Counted from the stretch's first letter, positions 1 to 6,284 are shown. The stretch: DNA of 7,844 nt from Candidatus Iainarchaeum sp. (GCA_017610245.1 JAFCCK010000040.1:1-7844); one strand, 5' to 3'. Notes: generated from the letters alone by a model not told the origin. Translations and numbers: made by a program.

Positions 1-54
1 TCCGAACAAAGCAGTTAACAGGTATTCAAACGAAACCTGTGCCCTTTCTTCCAT
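1..54 (-). CDS. Class III signal peptide prepilin, partial (runs off the left edge)
   Basis: The visible 18 residues begin MEERAQVSFEYLLTALFG, which is the class III (DUF361-type) prepilin leader: a short charged leader (MEERA), Gln at the predicted +1 position, Glu at +5 (QVSFE), then the start of a hydrophobic helix. By family knowledge an EppA-type prepilin peptidase would cut between Ala5 and Gln6, and the mature protein would be assembled into a pilus. The leader resembles those of the two complete pilins upstream (MEERAQ is shared with the nearest one), but QVSFEYLL replaces QGALEYLL, so this is a more diverged subunit. The ATG at 54-52 was chosen because AAAGG lies about 8 bases upstream. 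An in-frame GTG nine codons earlier follows GGAG directly and has no room for ribosome spacing. The rest of the gene is outside the window, so its size and any head domain are unknown. Confidence 0.75.
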   Translation of the reverse strand, partial: MEERAQVSFEYLLTALFG

Positions 55-85
55 GGCAAAACCTTTAATGCGTATATTCACTCCT

Positions 86-114
86 TTAAAGAATAAAATG
101 GGGCGCGGCCCCAT
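86..114 (-). terminator. Hairpin plus U-rich tail, intrinsic-terminator-like
   Basis: Read on the minus strand, ATGGGGC / CGC / GCCCCAT forms a perfect 7-bp stem (114-108 with 104-98) with a 3-base loop, followed at once by TTTATTCTTT. It begins at the last base of the stop codon of the 114-269 pilin and lies upstream of the next pilin. The shape matches a bacterial intrinsic terminator. Archaea usually terminate on U-tracts without needing a hairpin, so the stem may instead protect the 3' end or attenuate read-through into the third pilin gene. Confidence 0.55.
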
Positions 115-269
115 CAAATATGTGTGAGAAAATGCTGAAGCTTCTCGTTTGCTTCGTGTTTGGTCTGTGGCACGATATCTGCCAGGAATACAAGCACTAT
201 TGCCGCTACCAATACTGCTCCCGCTATCAACAGCAAGTATTCTAGTGCTCCTTGCGCTCTTTCCTCCAT
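114..269 (-). CDS. Class III mini-prepilin 2 (51 aa, predicted mature 46 aa)
   Basis: This 51-residue protein reads MEERA | QGALEYLLLIAGAV... with the class III prepilin signature QGALE right at the N-terminus. The predicted cut between Ala5 and Gln6 would leave 46 residues. A hydrophobic helix spans roughly residues 8-30 (LEYLLLIAGAVLVAAIVLVF), followed by DIVPQT and a charged amphipathic tail ending FLTHI. There is no globular head domain. It aligns without gaps to the mature part of the neighbouring 330-497 pilin (about 23 of 46 identical by eye), so the two are tandem paralogues. The start is decided by an excellent Shine-Dalgarno, AGGAGGTG at 283-276, six bases before the ATG. The gene is too short for many callers. 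Likely role: structural or minor subunit of the type IV pilus built by the upstream ATPase and platform genes. Family assignment is strong; the exact role is inference. Confidence 0.85.
   Translation of the reverse strand: MEERAQGALEYLLLIAGAVLVAAIVLVFLADIVPQTKHEANEKLQHFLTHI
237..266 (-). repeat. 30-bp identical DNA repeat, copy in pilin 2
   Basis: Thirty consecutive bases encoding EERAQGALEY are identical, including every third codon position, to 453-482 in the preceding pilin gene. The flanking bases differ on both sides. This suggests recent duplication or gene conversion of the leader-encoding end. Confidence 0.85.
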
Positions 270-275
270 TCCTTG

Positions 276-283
276 CACCTCCT
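276..283 (-). promoter_or_regulatory. Strong Shine-Dalgarno of pilin 2
   Basis: AGGAGGTG on the minus strand is a full-length match to the archaeal anti-Shine-Dalgarno and lies six bases before the ATG at 269. It is the best ribosome binding site in the window and suggests that this small pilin is translated at a high rate. Confidence 0.75.
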
Positions 284-308
284 TTTGTTATTGCGTTATA
301 AGCTCTCC

Positions 309-318
309 AATATTTAAG
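309..318 (-). promoter_or_regulatory. Possible internal TATA box upstream of pilin 2
   Basis: CTTAAATATT on the minus strand resembles an archaeal TATA box, preceded by a purine-rich GAAAGAA that could serve as BRE. A start about 25 bases downstream would give a leader of roughly 18 bases holding the AGGAGGTG site. It lies in the 60-base gap between the two pilins, so it would uncouple pilin 2 from the long operon. This is motif evidence only. Confidence 0.35.
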
Positions 319-329
319 TTCTTTCTTCA

Positions 330-497
330 TTAAAATCCATGTAGTACGTGCTCAAACTCCTGGTTCAACTTATGCTCGGTTTGCCCGGGAACGCTTTTTA
401 GGTATACTCCAACTGCCACAGCCACAAATATCGCTCCCGCTATTATTAACAGGTATTCTAGTGCTCCTTGCGCTCTTTCCTCTTCTTCGAGTTTCAT
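330..497 (-). CDS. Class III mini-prepilin 1 (55 aa, predicted mature 46 aa)
   Basis: The 55-residue product starts MKLEEEERA | QGALEYLLIIAGAI..., a class III prepilin leader with Gln at predicted +1 and Glu at +5. EppA-type cleavage after Ala9 would leave 46 residues. One hydrophobic segment runs from about residue 12 to 33, then SVPGQT and a charged, His-containing amphipathic tail ending HVLHGF. No head domain is present. It aligns gaplessly with the mature pilin at 114-269. Its ATG overlaps the TGA of the upstream platform gene (ATGA, bases 497-494), and GGAGGAG at 508-502 sits at a good distance inside that gene's end, so translation is probably coupled. The location directly after the ATPase and two platform proteins supports a subunit of that pilus. 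The Lys-Leu plus poly-Glu leader is unusually acidic; class III leaders are more often basic. Confidence 0.85.
   Translation of the reverse strand: MKLEEEERAQGALEYLLIIAGAIFVAVAVGVYLKSVPGQTEHKLNQEFEHVLHGF
453..482 (-). repeat. 30-bp identical DNA repeat, copy in pilin 1
   Basis: This is the partner of 237-266 and encodes the same EERAQGALEY around the predicted signal peptidase site. The identity stops at 452 and 483, where the two genes use different bases and codons. Confidence 0.85.
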
Positions 498-1429
498 ATG
501 GCTCCTCCAATTGCCATATTTGATATAAAGGCCGCAGTGTAATACACTACATAGGATACTAATAAGAGAATAGGGATATATATAATACTTTTCTTTATTG
601 TTCCCTCTCTCATCAGTGAAATCATTATTCCGGAAGCAGTTACCTCTACCAGTATGTATAACTGCATTAAAAGAATAATGAGGTCTCTTATCCCCAGGGC
701 AGCTTCTCTTTCAGCAAGGCTAATCCCCAAGCCGCTTGAGGCCTGAATAAACAATTGAATGATGCTTGAGACCAACCCAAGAATAATGGGCGCGACAATG
801 CTGCCAGCTGCAACCATGAACAAAACTTGCAAAGAGGTTTCACTTTTCCTTTCCTGGGCAATCCTGTGCATCGCCCTCATATCTTCAGCTATTTCATCCA
901 GCACATCCGCCAAGCCAGCCCCTGCTTTTACACTGTCAATTATTATTACAATGCTTCTCTTAATCAGCCTTGACTCAATATTGTCTGCAAAGCTCTTCAA
1001 GCTGTTTTCAAGGTTTTCTCCTTCTTCAAGCTTTCTCAGCACCAAATCCATTTCTTTTGTAAGCGGCCCATACTGCGCTGTGGCAATCTCCCTTAAAGCG
1101 TATTCGTATGTTCCGCCCGCTTTGAGTGTGTCAGCCATTTGCTTCAACGCATCTGGCAGTGCCTCCTCAATCGCATTAACTCTTCTCATTGCTTTAATGT
1201 AGGGATACCCCAAAAAGATATCCACAAGCACAAAGAACACAATGAAAGACATCAAGGGGCTTACCGGTAGCTCTAGCATTGTTATTATTATGAATAGTAT
1301 TATGGCTGCCCCTATCGCTATCCCAAGCGAGATAGCAAGCCATACCTCCATTGGAATCTTGAAATCTGCCTGCTTGAGATAAGAGCGGTACTTTTCCAGT
1401 AAAGGAACCCTTTTCTTCTCTTCAGCCAT
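494..1429 (-). CDS. T2SSF/TadC-like pilus assembly membrane protein 2
   Basis: This is a polytopic platform protein of the GspF/PilC/TadC family, which sits in the cytoplasmic membrane and transmits ATPase motion to the growing pilus. From the GTG numbering (314 aa), hydrophobic segments lie near 34-54, 60-80, 205-232, 250-275 and 283-305. The cytoplasmic T2SSF domain lies near 90-195, with LPDALKQMADTLKAGG, an IATAQYGPL motif and the closing LADVLDEIAEDMR. It is clearly paralogous to the next gene upstream, whose matching motifs are LPFALRHMATELRAG and LSEIMNDIAEDV. The GTG at 1438 overlaps the upstream stop (GTGTGA), but its only Shine-Dalgarno-like sequence, AAAGGTG, abuts or overlaps it. 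The ATG at 1429 is 8 bases from AAAGGTG, so I prefer it (311 aa, MAEEKKRV). The end overlaps pilin 1 by four bases. The family call is firm; Tad versus Epd/Aap naming is open. Confidence 0.88.
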   Translation of the reverse strand: MAEEKKRVPLLEKYRSYLKQADFKIPMEVWLAISLGIAIGAAIILFIIITMLELPVSPLMSFIVFFVLVDIFLGYPYIKAMRRVNAIEEALPDALKQMADTLKAGGTYEYALREIATAQYGPLTKEMDLVLRKLEEGENLENSLKSFADNIESRLIKRSIVIIIDSVKAGAGLADVLDEIAEDMRAMHRIAQERKSETSLQVLFMVAAGSIVAPIILGLVSSIIQLFIQASSGLGISLAEREAALGIRDLIILLMQLYILVEVTASGIMISLMREGTIKKSIIYIPILLLVSYVVYYTAAFISNMAIGGAI

Positions 1430-1434
1430 TTCAT

Positions 1435-2619
1435 TCACACCTTTGGTTGAGAAACCATAATATAAATTATAAACAATCCCAGAAGAAGGGGCATAACTAT
1501 CAGATATATTGCCGCAATCACTTCCGGGCCCAGCGGGATGAGCTCCTTGAATCCCATACCACCGCCAGCTTCCAGCGGGCTGTTTCTGATTCCGCCCAAT
1601 ATTGATATCAAAACCGGCATGACAATTGCGCTGAAAATGAAGATTACCCCGAAGAAATTCATTTTTGCGGCAAAATCGCGAGTTTTCATTCTCAGCTCAA
1701 ATGCAACATCTTCAGCTATATCATTCATTATTTCGCTCAAATTCCCACCTGTTTTTAGTGCCCTAATCACATGCATCAGCGCGCTCCTCAGTGCCTTGCT
1801 CTGTGTTCTGAGCGCGAGATGCCGTAAAGCATCCTTTGTGTCAGTTCCCTCCTCAATCTCAGTTATTGTTCTGGCAAACTCTTCACTCAGTGCGCCATAG
1901 CCAGCCGTGGCAATTGCCTGGAGTGTTCTGTAAAGTCCTATTCCTGCCCTGAGCTCTGTTGCCATGTGCCTCAATGCAAAGGGCAGCTCGATGCTTATCG
2001 CATCTCCCCGTTTCTTCGCTTTTTGTTGCGGGACAAGCATAATAATAATCAGCGAGAAAACTGCAGCGATCAAAGAAATTATTAAAACCACCGCAAGCGT
2101 TAAAGCGAGAGGTATTTCAAGCAGTGTCATTAAAAGGCTTGAAATTATTAGGGCGACAAAGAAAACAATCACCGCTCCCGTAACAGCCAATGCAAGGTAT
2201 TGCTTTGCCGAGTAATGCATGTTTGCGCTGTAAAGATAGAATGATAAGCCTTTCATTTGGGGGAGTTTTGAAGCGATTTTCGAGATTGGTTTGAGGGCTC
2301 CTTTCAACTTCAAATATACTTTTCCAACGCCTTTTACAACGGGGCTTTTCATTTCTCGCAGGTCTTCAACTTTTCGGATCTCAAGCTGGGCAGTCCTTCC
2401 CTCCGCAATAATTCCTCTTAGCTCTTTGAGCCTGCCTCCAACCTCCTCAAACTCTACACCCTCGCTCTTGTATTTCTTCTTCATCTTTTTTACTATCTGG
2501 TCAACCCTATCCATGTCTATGGCTTGCTCTTCAATTCCCTTCAATTCGTCAGCTTCTACTTTGGGCTTACCCTTCCCTTTTTCAGCAATTTTTTTTTTCA
2601 AAAAATCAAGGCTGGGCAT
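1435..2619 (-). CDS. T2SSF/TadB-TadC-like pilus assembly membrane protein 1
   Basis: This 394-residue protein has a long soluble N-terminal part (about 1-140, very Lys/Glu rich with helical heptad-like stretches such as DRVDQIVKKMKKKY). Two membrane helices follow (about 141-165 and 170-196), then a T2SSF domain (about 208-310: LPFALRHMATELRAG, IATAGYGALSEEF, GGNLSEIMNDIAEDV) and two more helices (about 320-343 and 364-388). It is the second platform protein of the pilus machine. Two T2SSF paralogues side by side after an ATPase recall bacterial TadA-TadB-TadC and archaeal Epd-like loci. The ATG directly abuts the TAA of the ATPase gene, with GAGGGAAGG just upstream. Near the start, codons 8-11 contain a run of ten A residues, which is a potential slippage site. 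The N-terminal extension may contact the ATPase; that part is inference. Confidence 0.88.
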   Translation of the reverse strand: MPSLDFLKKKIAEKGKGKPKVEADELKGIEEQAIDMDRVDQIVKKMKKKYKSEGVEFEEVGGRLKELRGIIAEGRTAQLEIRKVEDLREMKSPVVKGVGKVYLKLKGALKPISKIASKLPQMKGLSFYLYSANMHYSAKQYLALAVTGAVIVFFVALIISSLLMTLLEIPLALTLAVVLIISLIAAVFSLIIIMLVPQQKAKKRGDAISIELPFALRHMATELRAGIGLYRTLQAIATAGYGALSEEFARTITEIEEGTDTKDALRHLALRTQSKALRSALMHVIRALKTGGNLSEIMNDIAEDVAFELRMKTRDFAAKMNFFGVIFIFSAIVMPVLISILGGIRNSPLEAGGGMGFKELIPLGPEVIAAIYLIVMPLLLGLFIIYIMVSQPKV

Positions 2620-4386
2620 TTAACCTTCCCTCTTTTTCAACAAAAACGAGTGCGTTTCCTTGCTTACATCTTCCATTGAATGAATGTTTCTTTTGGCAAG
2701 CCCTCTCAATAAATTTTCCCTTTCCTTCATTTCTTGCTCAACTTGCTTTTTACCCAACCCACTAAAACTCTGCAACTTCTTAATATACCCAACTGGAATG
2801 TTTGTTCTGATTATTGTATCTTCAATAGGATCACGCTCGAAAATTGTCTGAGTTTGGGCTTTGCCCTCCAACACGCCTGTCACTTCAGCTATCTCTGTCA
2901 GCCTTCTTATCGTCCCTTTTTTCTTGTCGTGAATCCTATGTTCAACAATAATGAGATCTAAACCGCTCAGCATTACCTCTGGAACACTCATTGGAGGGCT
3001 TGTTACCCTTATGATTGTTTCTTGGGGTGAATTGCTATGCACTGTCCCCATGCTTCCTGCATGCCCAGTATTCATTGCAGTAAACAGCGTAAATGCCTCA
3101 TCATGCCTTATTTCCCCGACCAGAATCCTGTCAGGGCGCATCCTCAAGCTATTCTTTGTTAGAATGTCAAGGGTAAGTTCTCCCTTTCCCTCCAATCCAG
3201 GAGGCTTTGCCTCTAGCCTGACCCAGTGTTTTAGTGGGAGATTTAATTCAGCTGTGTCCTCAATCGTAACGATTCTCTCGCTTTCTGGGATGAAAGTGGC
3301 AAGAACGTTGAGCGTTGTTGTTTTTCCACTGCCGGTGCCTCCAGCAATGAGAATGTTGGCTGGTCTTACTCCCATCCCTTCAACTGCCATCCACAAAAAT
3401 GCTGCACATTCCGCTGTTAGGGTGTTCATGTTAATGAGGTCAACTATGCTATACGGGTCTTCCCTGAACTTTCTGATTGTAAGGGTTGCCCCACCGACAG
3501 ACGCGGGCGGGATTGTCGCATTTACTCTACTCCCATCTGGAAGCCTTGCATCAAGCAATGGAGCACTTATGTCAACCCTCCTGCCTATCTCCCTCGCAAT
3601 CCTGTTGATTAAGTCCTCTATTTCCTGGTCGGAGTAAAACTCAATGTTCGAAGTCATCATTTCGTAATCCCTATGAAAGAGATAGACAGGTCTTTTTGGG
3701 CCAATAACCATTATTTCCTCCAGCTTATCGTCCCTAACAAGTGAATCGATTATGCCATAGCCAACCATTTCCCTTACAACAGCTTCAGCGTAAAAATCGA
3801 ACCTCCTCTCTGGAATGTGAAGCTCCGGGCTGCCCCTCAAAATATCAAGAATCTTCTGCTTGTAAACTGCTCTCCTTTGCTCCGGCTCCCTTATCCTATA
3901 TGGCGCGATTGTAATAAGGCGAGTTGCAGCCTCTTTAATCGTGTTGATTATAGTCTTTTCCGCTCCAGTTGGCCTTGGCGTAGGGATAAAATAGTAAAGC
4001 AAAGGCTTTCCCGGAACCTTGTAAATCTTGACATTGTCGTAGCTTGCAACCTCTACTTTTTTTGCTGCCTTCTCTATTTCTTTCTCTGCCTCGCTCTTCT
4101 CAGGAACTTCCTCTTTCGGAAGAGCAGCAGCTGGTGTTACTCCAGCGGCTATCTTTTCGGCAACTGGTATTTCCTTCGCTGGTGGCACTTCCCCCAGCTT
4201 CTCCCCTTCAACCTTTGGAATCTCCTTTATTTTTTCAACCGGTTTTTTTGGTTCCTCGGGAGCTTTTCCCAACTCTTTCAGCTCACCTAGTCCAAGCTCA
4301 AACTCTTTTTTACCTTTTTCTCCAGCTCCTGATTTTTTCGCTTCTTTTACCTTTTTCATCAACTCTTTTAAATAATCTTTAGCCAT
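2620..4386 (-). CDS. Type II/IV secretion system ATPase (GspE/TadA/CpaF family) for pilus assembly
   Basis: This 588-residue cytoplasmic hexameric ATPase would power pilin polymerisation by ATP hydrolysis. Residues 1-112 are low-complexity Lys/Glu/Pro/Ala (EEPKKPVEK, KEIPVAEK), probably disordered. An N-terminal GspE-type domain follows (about 115-310, including DARLPDGSRVNATIPP), then the RecA-like core. The core has Walker A GGTGSGKTT (349-357), an Asp box IVTIEDTAE with Glu376/Asp377, Walker B in RPDRILVGEIR with Glu425, and a His box GHAGSMGTVHSN (441-452). All catalytic motifs are intact. The C-terminal region is helical and charged, as is common in archaeal homologues. It heads the pilus operon: its stop codon abuts the start of the first platform gene. 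No archaellum genes (arlC-H, arlJ) are visible, and the partner proteins are two T2SSF genes plus DUF361 pilins, so a pilus ATPase is more likely than ArlI. Confidence 0.93.
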   Translation of the reverse strand: MAKDYLKELMKKVKEAKKSGAGEKGKKEFELGLGELKELGKAPEEPKKPVEKIKEIPKVEGEKLGEVPPAKEIPVAEKIAAGVTPAAALPKEEVPEKSEAEKEIEKAAKKVEVASYDNVKIYKVPGKPLLYYFIPTPRPTGAEKTIINTIKEAATRLITIAPYRIREPEQRRAVYKQKILDILRGSPELHIPERRFDFYAEAVVREMVGYGIIDSLVRDDKLEEIMVIGPKRPVYLFHRDYEMMTSNIEFYSDQEIEDLINRIAREIGRRVDISAPLLDARLPDGSRVNATIPPASVGGATLTIRKFREDPYSIVDLINMNTLTAECAAFLWMAVEGMGVRPANILIAGGTGSGKTTTLNVLATFIPESERIVTIEDTAELNLPLKHWVRLEAKPPGLEGKGELTLDILTKNSLRMRPDRILVGEIRHDEAFTLFTAMNTGHAGSMGTVHSNSPQETIIRVTSPPMSVPEVMLSGLDLIIVEHRIHDKKKGTIRRLTEIAEVTGVLEGKAQTQTIFERDPIEDTIIRTNIPVGYIKKLQSFSGLGKKQVEQEMKERENLLRGLAKRNIHSMEDVSKETHSFLLKKREG

Positions 4387-4418
4387 TTTTGGATCGAATA
4401 GAAAAAGGGCTATTGTAT

Positions 4419-4426
4419 TATTTAAA
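4419..4426 (-). promoter_or_regulatory. TATA box of the pilus operon
   Basis: TTTAAATA on the minus strand, preceded by the purine-rich GGAAAGG as a plausible BRE, lies 33-40 bases before the ATPase ATG in the 67-base gap after thrS. The expected start site near 4397 gives a leader of only about 10 bases (GATCCAAAA just before the ATG) with no Shine-Dalgarno, so the first gene is probably translated from a very short leader. A U-rich CCCTTTTTCTATT between box and start could also end thrS transcripts. Confidence 0.6.
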
Positions 4427-4453
4427 CCTTTCCACAGCTTTTACAACGAGAAA

Positions 4454-6193
4454 CTATTTCTTTTCTTCTATCTCTTTCAACGTGTTTGCAATGAATTCTT
4501 CCACTTTCTTCTCTCCCAGTATTTTCCCTTCCCTTGTCCTCACAGTAACTGTTCCGTTGCCCTGCTCCTTGTCACCAACAACCAGAATGTAATTTGCCTT
4601 TTGCTTCTGCCAGTCCCTTACCTTATAAGAAACAGTTTCACTCCTCGCATCCAATTCAACCCTCAGCCCTTTCTCAAGCATTCCATCCCTGATTTTTTCT
4701 GCGTACTTTGCATGCCTGTCCGCAATTGGAATCAAAGCAATCTGCACCGGGCTAAGCCACAATGGAAATGCCCCGGCATAATGTTCTATCAGTATTCCGA
4801 GGAATCTCTCCATGCTCCCGTAGATTACTCTATGGAGCATTACTGGGCGATGCGGCTTGTCATCCTTTCCAATGTACTGCAAATCAAATTTCTCCGGCAT
4901 GGCAAAGTCCAGCTGTATTGTTGCGCACTGCCACGTTCTCCCCAAAGAATCCTTTATATGGAAATCTATCTTCGGCCCATAAAATGCCCCGTCCCCCTCA
5001 TTGATTTTGAATTTCATCCCCTTTTTCTTGAGCGCGCCTTTCAAGGCATTCTCTGCCGTGTCCCAGATTTTTTTGCTGCCCATCGCATCTTCAGGGCGAG
5101 TACTCAACTCCACATGGTAATCAAACCCAAAGATTTTTGTGTAGAAGTAATCCACCAAATCTATCACGCCGATTATTTCTTCCTCTATCTGCTCCTCGGT
5201 GCAGAAAATGTGGGCATCGTCCTGCGTGAATTTCCTGACTCTAAACAGCCCATTCAGCACGCCGCTCAGCTCGTGCCTGTGCACCGTTCCCATTTCCCCA
5301 GCGCGAATCGGCAAATCCTTGTAGCTGTGCCTCTTTGTCTGGTATATAAGAATGCCACCGGGACAGTTCATGGGCTTTATTGCGTAATCCTCTTCATCCA
5401 CTTTTGTGAAGTACATGTTTTCCTTGTAGTGATCCCAATGGCCGCTTCTCTCCCACAGCTCTTTCTTCAGAATTACCGGCGTATTGAGTTCCTCATAGCC
5501 CTTTTTCAGGTGCTCTTTTCTCCACAGTTGGGCCAATTCGTTCCAGATGACCATACCGCGAGCATGGAAGAACGGGCTTCCAGGGGATTCCTCATGCATG
5601 CTGAACAAATCAAGCTCTTTTCCCAGCTTTATGTGGTTTCTTTTCTCTGCCTCTTCCCTCTGCCTTACCCACTCATTAAGCATGCTCTTCTCAGGAAAGC
5701 TGATGCCATAGATACGCTGCAGCATTTTGTTTTTCTCATCACCTTTCCAGTATGCCCCAGCAACCTTCAGCAGCTTGATTGCTTTTATTGGTTCACTGCT
5801 TTCGAGATGTGGTCCCTTGCAAAGGTCAGTGAAGGAACCGCTATTATAAATTGAAACATTCTTCTCCCCAGCTTTCTTCAACTCCTCAATCAGTTCCAGT
5901 TTGTAGGGCTGCCCCCTAAAAAGCTTTTTCGCCTCTTCAAAAGAGATTTCCTTCCTCACAAACTTTTCATTTTTCCCTACAAGCCCCTTCATCTTTTTTT
6001 CAATCTTTTTCAAGTCAGCAGGGGTAAATGGTTCTTCTACATCAAAGTCATAATAAAAACCTTCCTCTATCGGCGGCCCAATAGCAAATTTCGCTTTTGG
6101 ATAAAATTCTTTTACCGCTTCCGCCATTATGTGCGAGCTGCTGTGCCAGAGCCTCTCTCTATCCTCTTTCTTGTCCCAGTCAATTTTTCCCAT
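4454..6193 (-). CDS. thrS: Threonyl-tRNA synthetase, bacterial type, lacking TGS domain
   Basis: This class II synthetase charges tRNA-Thr with threonine. Counting from the ATG at 6193 (579 aa), the editing (N2/SAD) domain is at about 10-180, with HSSSH (His17, His21) and CKGPH (Cys125, His129), the four-residue site known to clear Ser-tRNA-Thr. The catalytic core (about 190-480) carries the zinc ligands Cys277 (MNCPGG), His328 (DDAHIF) and His454 (MLHRVIYGS), motif 2 (GTVHRHELSG) and motif 3 (GSMERFLGILIEHYAG). The anticodon-binding domain spans about 480-575. Bacterial enzymes are near 640 aa; here the roughly 60-residue N-terminal TGS domain is absent and the protein opens directly on the editing domain. 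Archaeal ThrRS normally has an unrelated DTD-like editing domain, so this points to a bacterial-type gene. A GTG at 6202 is in frame, but the GAGAGTG ribosome site overlaps it and is well spaced for the ATG. Confidence 0.95.
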   Translation of the reverse strand: MGKIDWDKKEDRERLWHSSSHIMAEAVKEFYPKAKFAIGPPIEEGFYYDFDVEEPFTPADLKKIEKKMKGLVGKNEKFVRKEISFEEAKKLFRGQPYKLELIEELKKAGEKNVSIYNSGSFTDLCKGPHLESSEPIKAIKLLKVAGAYWKGDEKNKMLQRIYGISFPEKSMLNEWVRQREEAEKRNHIKLGKELDLFSMHEESPGSPFFHARGMVIWNELAQLWRKEHLKKGYEELNTPVILKKELWERSGHWDHYKENMYFTKVDEEDYAIKPMNCPGGILIYQTKRHSYKDLPIRAGEMGTVHRHELSGVLNGLFRVRKFTQDDAHIFCTEEQIEEEIIGVIDLVDYFYTKIFGFDYHVELSTRPEDAMGSKKIWDTAENALKGALKKKGMKFKINEGDGAFYGPKIDFHIKDSLGRTWQCATIQLDFAMPEKFDLQYIGKDDKPHRPVMLHRVIYGSMERFLGILIEHYAGAFPLWLSPVQIALIPIADRHAKYAEKIRDGMLEKGLRVELDARSETVSYKVRDWQKQKANYILVVGDKEQGNGTVTVRTREGKILGEKKVEEFIANTLKEIEEKK

Positions 6194-6234
6194 AATTTTC
6201 ACTCTCTTTGCGCATTAATTCTAGCAGAATAAAG

Positions 6235-6242
6235 AATAAAAA
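6235..6242 (-). promoter_or_regulatory. Probable thrS TATA box
   Basis: TTTTTATT on the minus strand is an imperfect archaeal TATA element about 42-49 bases ahead of the thrS ATG. It predicts a start near 6212 and a leader of about 19 bases that would include GAGAGTG. The match is weak, so this rests mainly on position. Confidence 0.35.
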
Positions 6243-6270
6243 CACTTAGTGGTTATACGACATTCGTCGT
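6243..6270. promoter_or_regulatory. Two adjacent dyads in the thrS/nre divergent region
   Basis: CACT-T-AGTG (6243-6251) and ACGAC-ATTC-GTCGT (6257-6270) are perfect inverted repeats five bases apart, lying between the putative thrS and nre TATA boxes. Such dyads can be operators for dimeric regulators. The second is followed by TTTT on the plus strand and so looks terminator-like, but no plus-strand gene ends there. Confidence 0.3.
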
Positions 6271-6284
6271 TTTTCCCAGATATC

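Noticed and set aside
2951..3637. Plus-strand open frame opposite the ATPase core
   Set aside because: It is complementary to the Walker A, Walker B and His-box coding sequence, which explains its openness. No ribosome site or promoter supports it.
2620..4386. Archaellum motor ATPase (ArlI/FlaI)
   Set aside because: The core motifs would fit, but no ArlC-H neighbours are visible. The pilins carry the class III QGALE/QVSFE leader rather than an archaellin one, and there are two platform proteins.
4601..5854. Long plus-strand open frame opposite thrS
   Set aside because: It lies wholly antisense to a gene with every ThrRS motif intact. Its translation is Cys/His/Phe/Pro rich with no recognisable domain, as expected of a shadow frame.
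6257..6274. Plus-strand intrinsic terminator (ACGAC/GTCGT stem with T-run)
   Set aside because: No plus-strand gene ends upstream, since thrS runs the other way and starts nearby. The stem is only 5 bp, so it is listed as a dyad instead.
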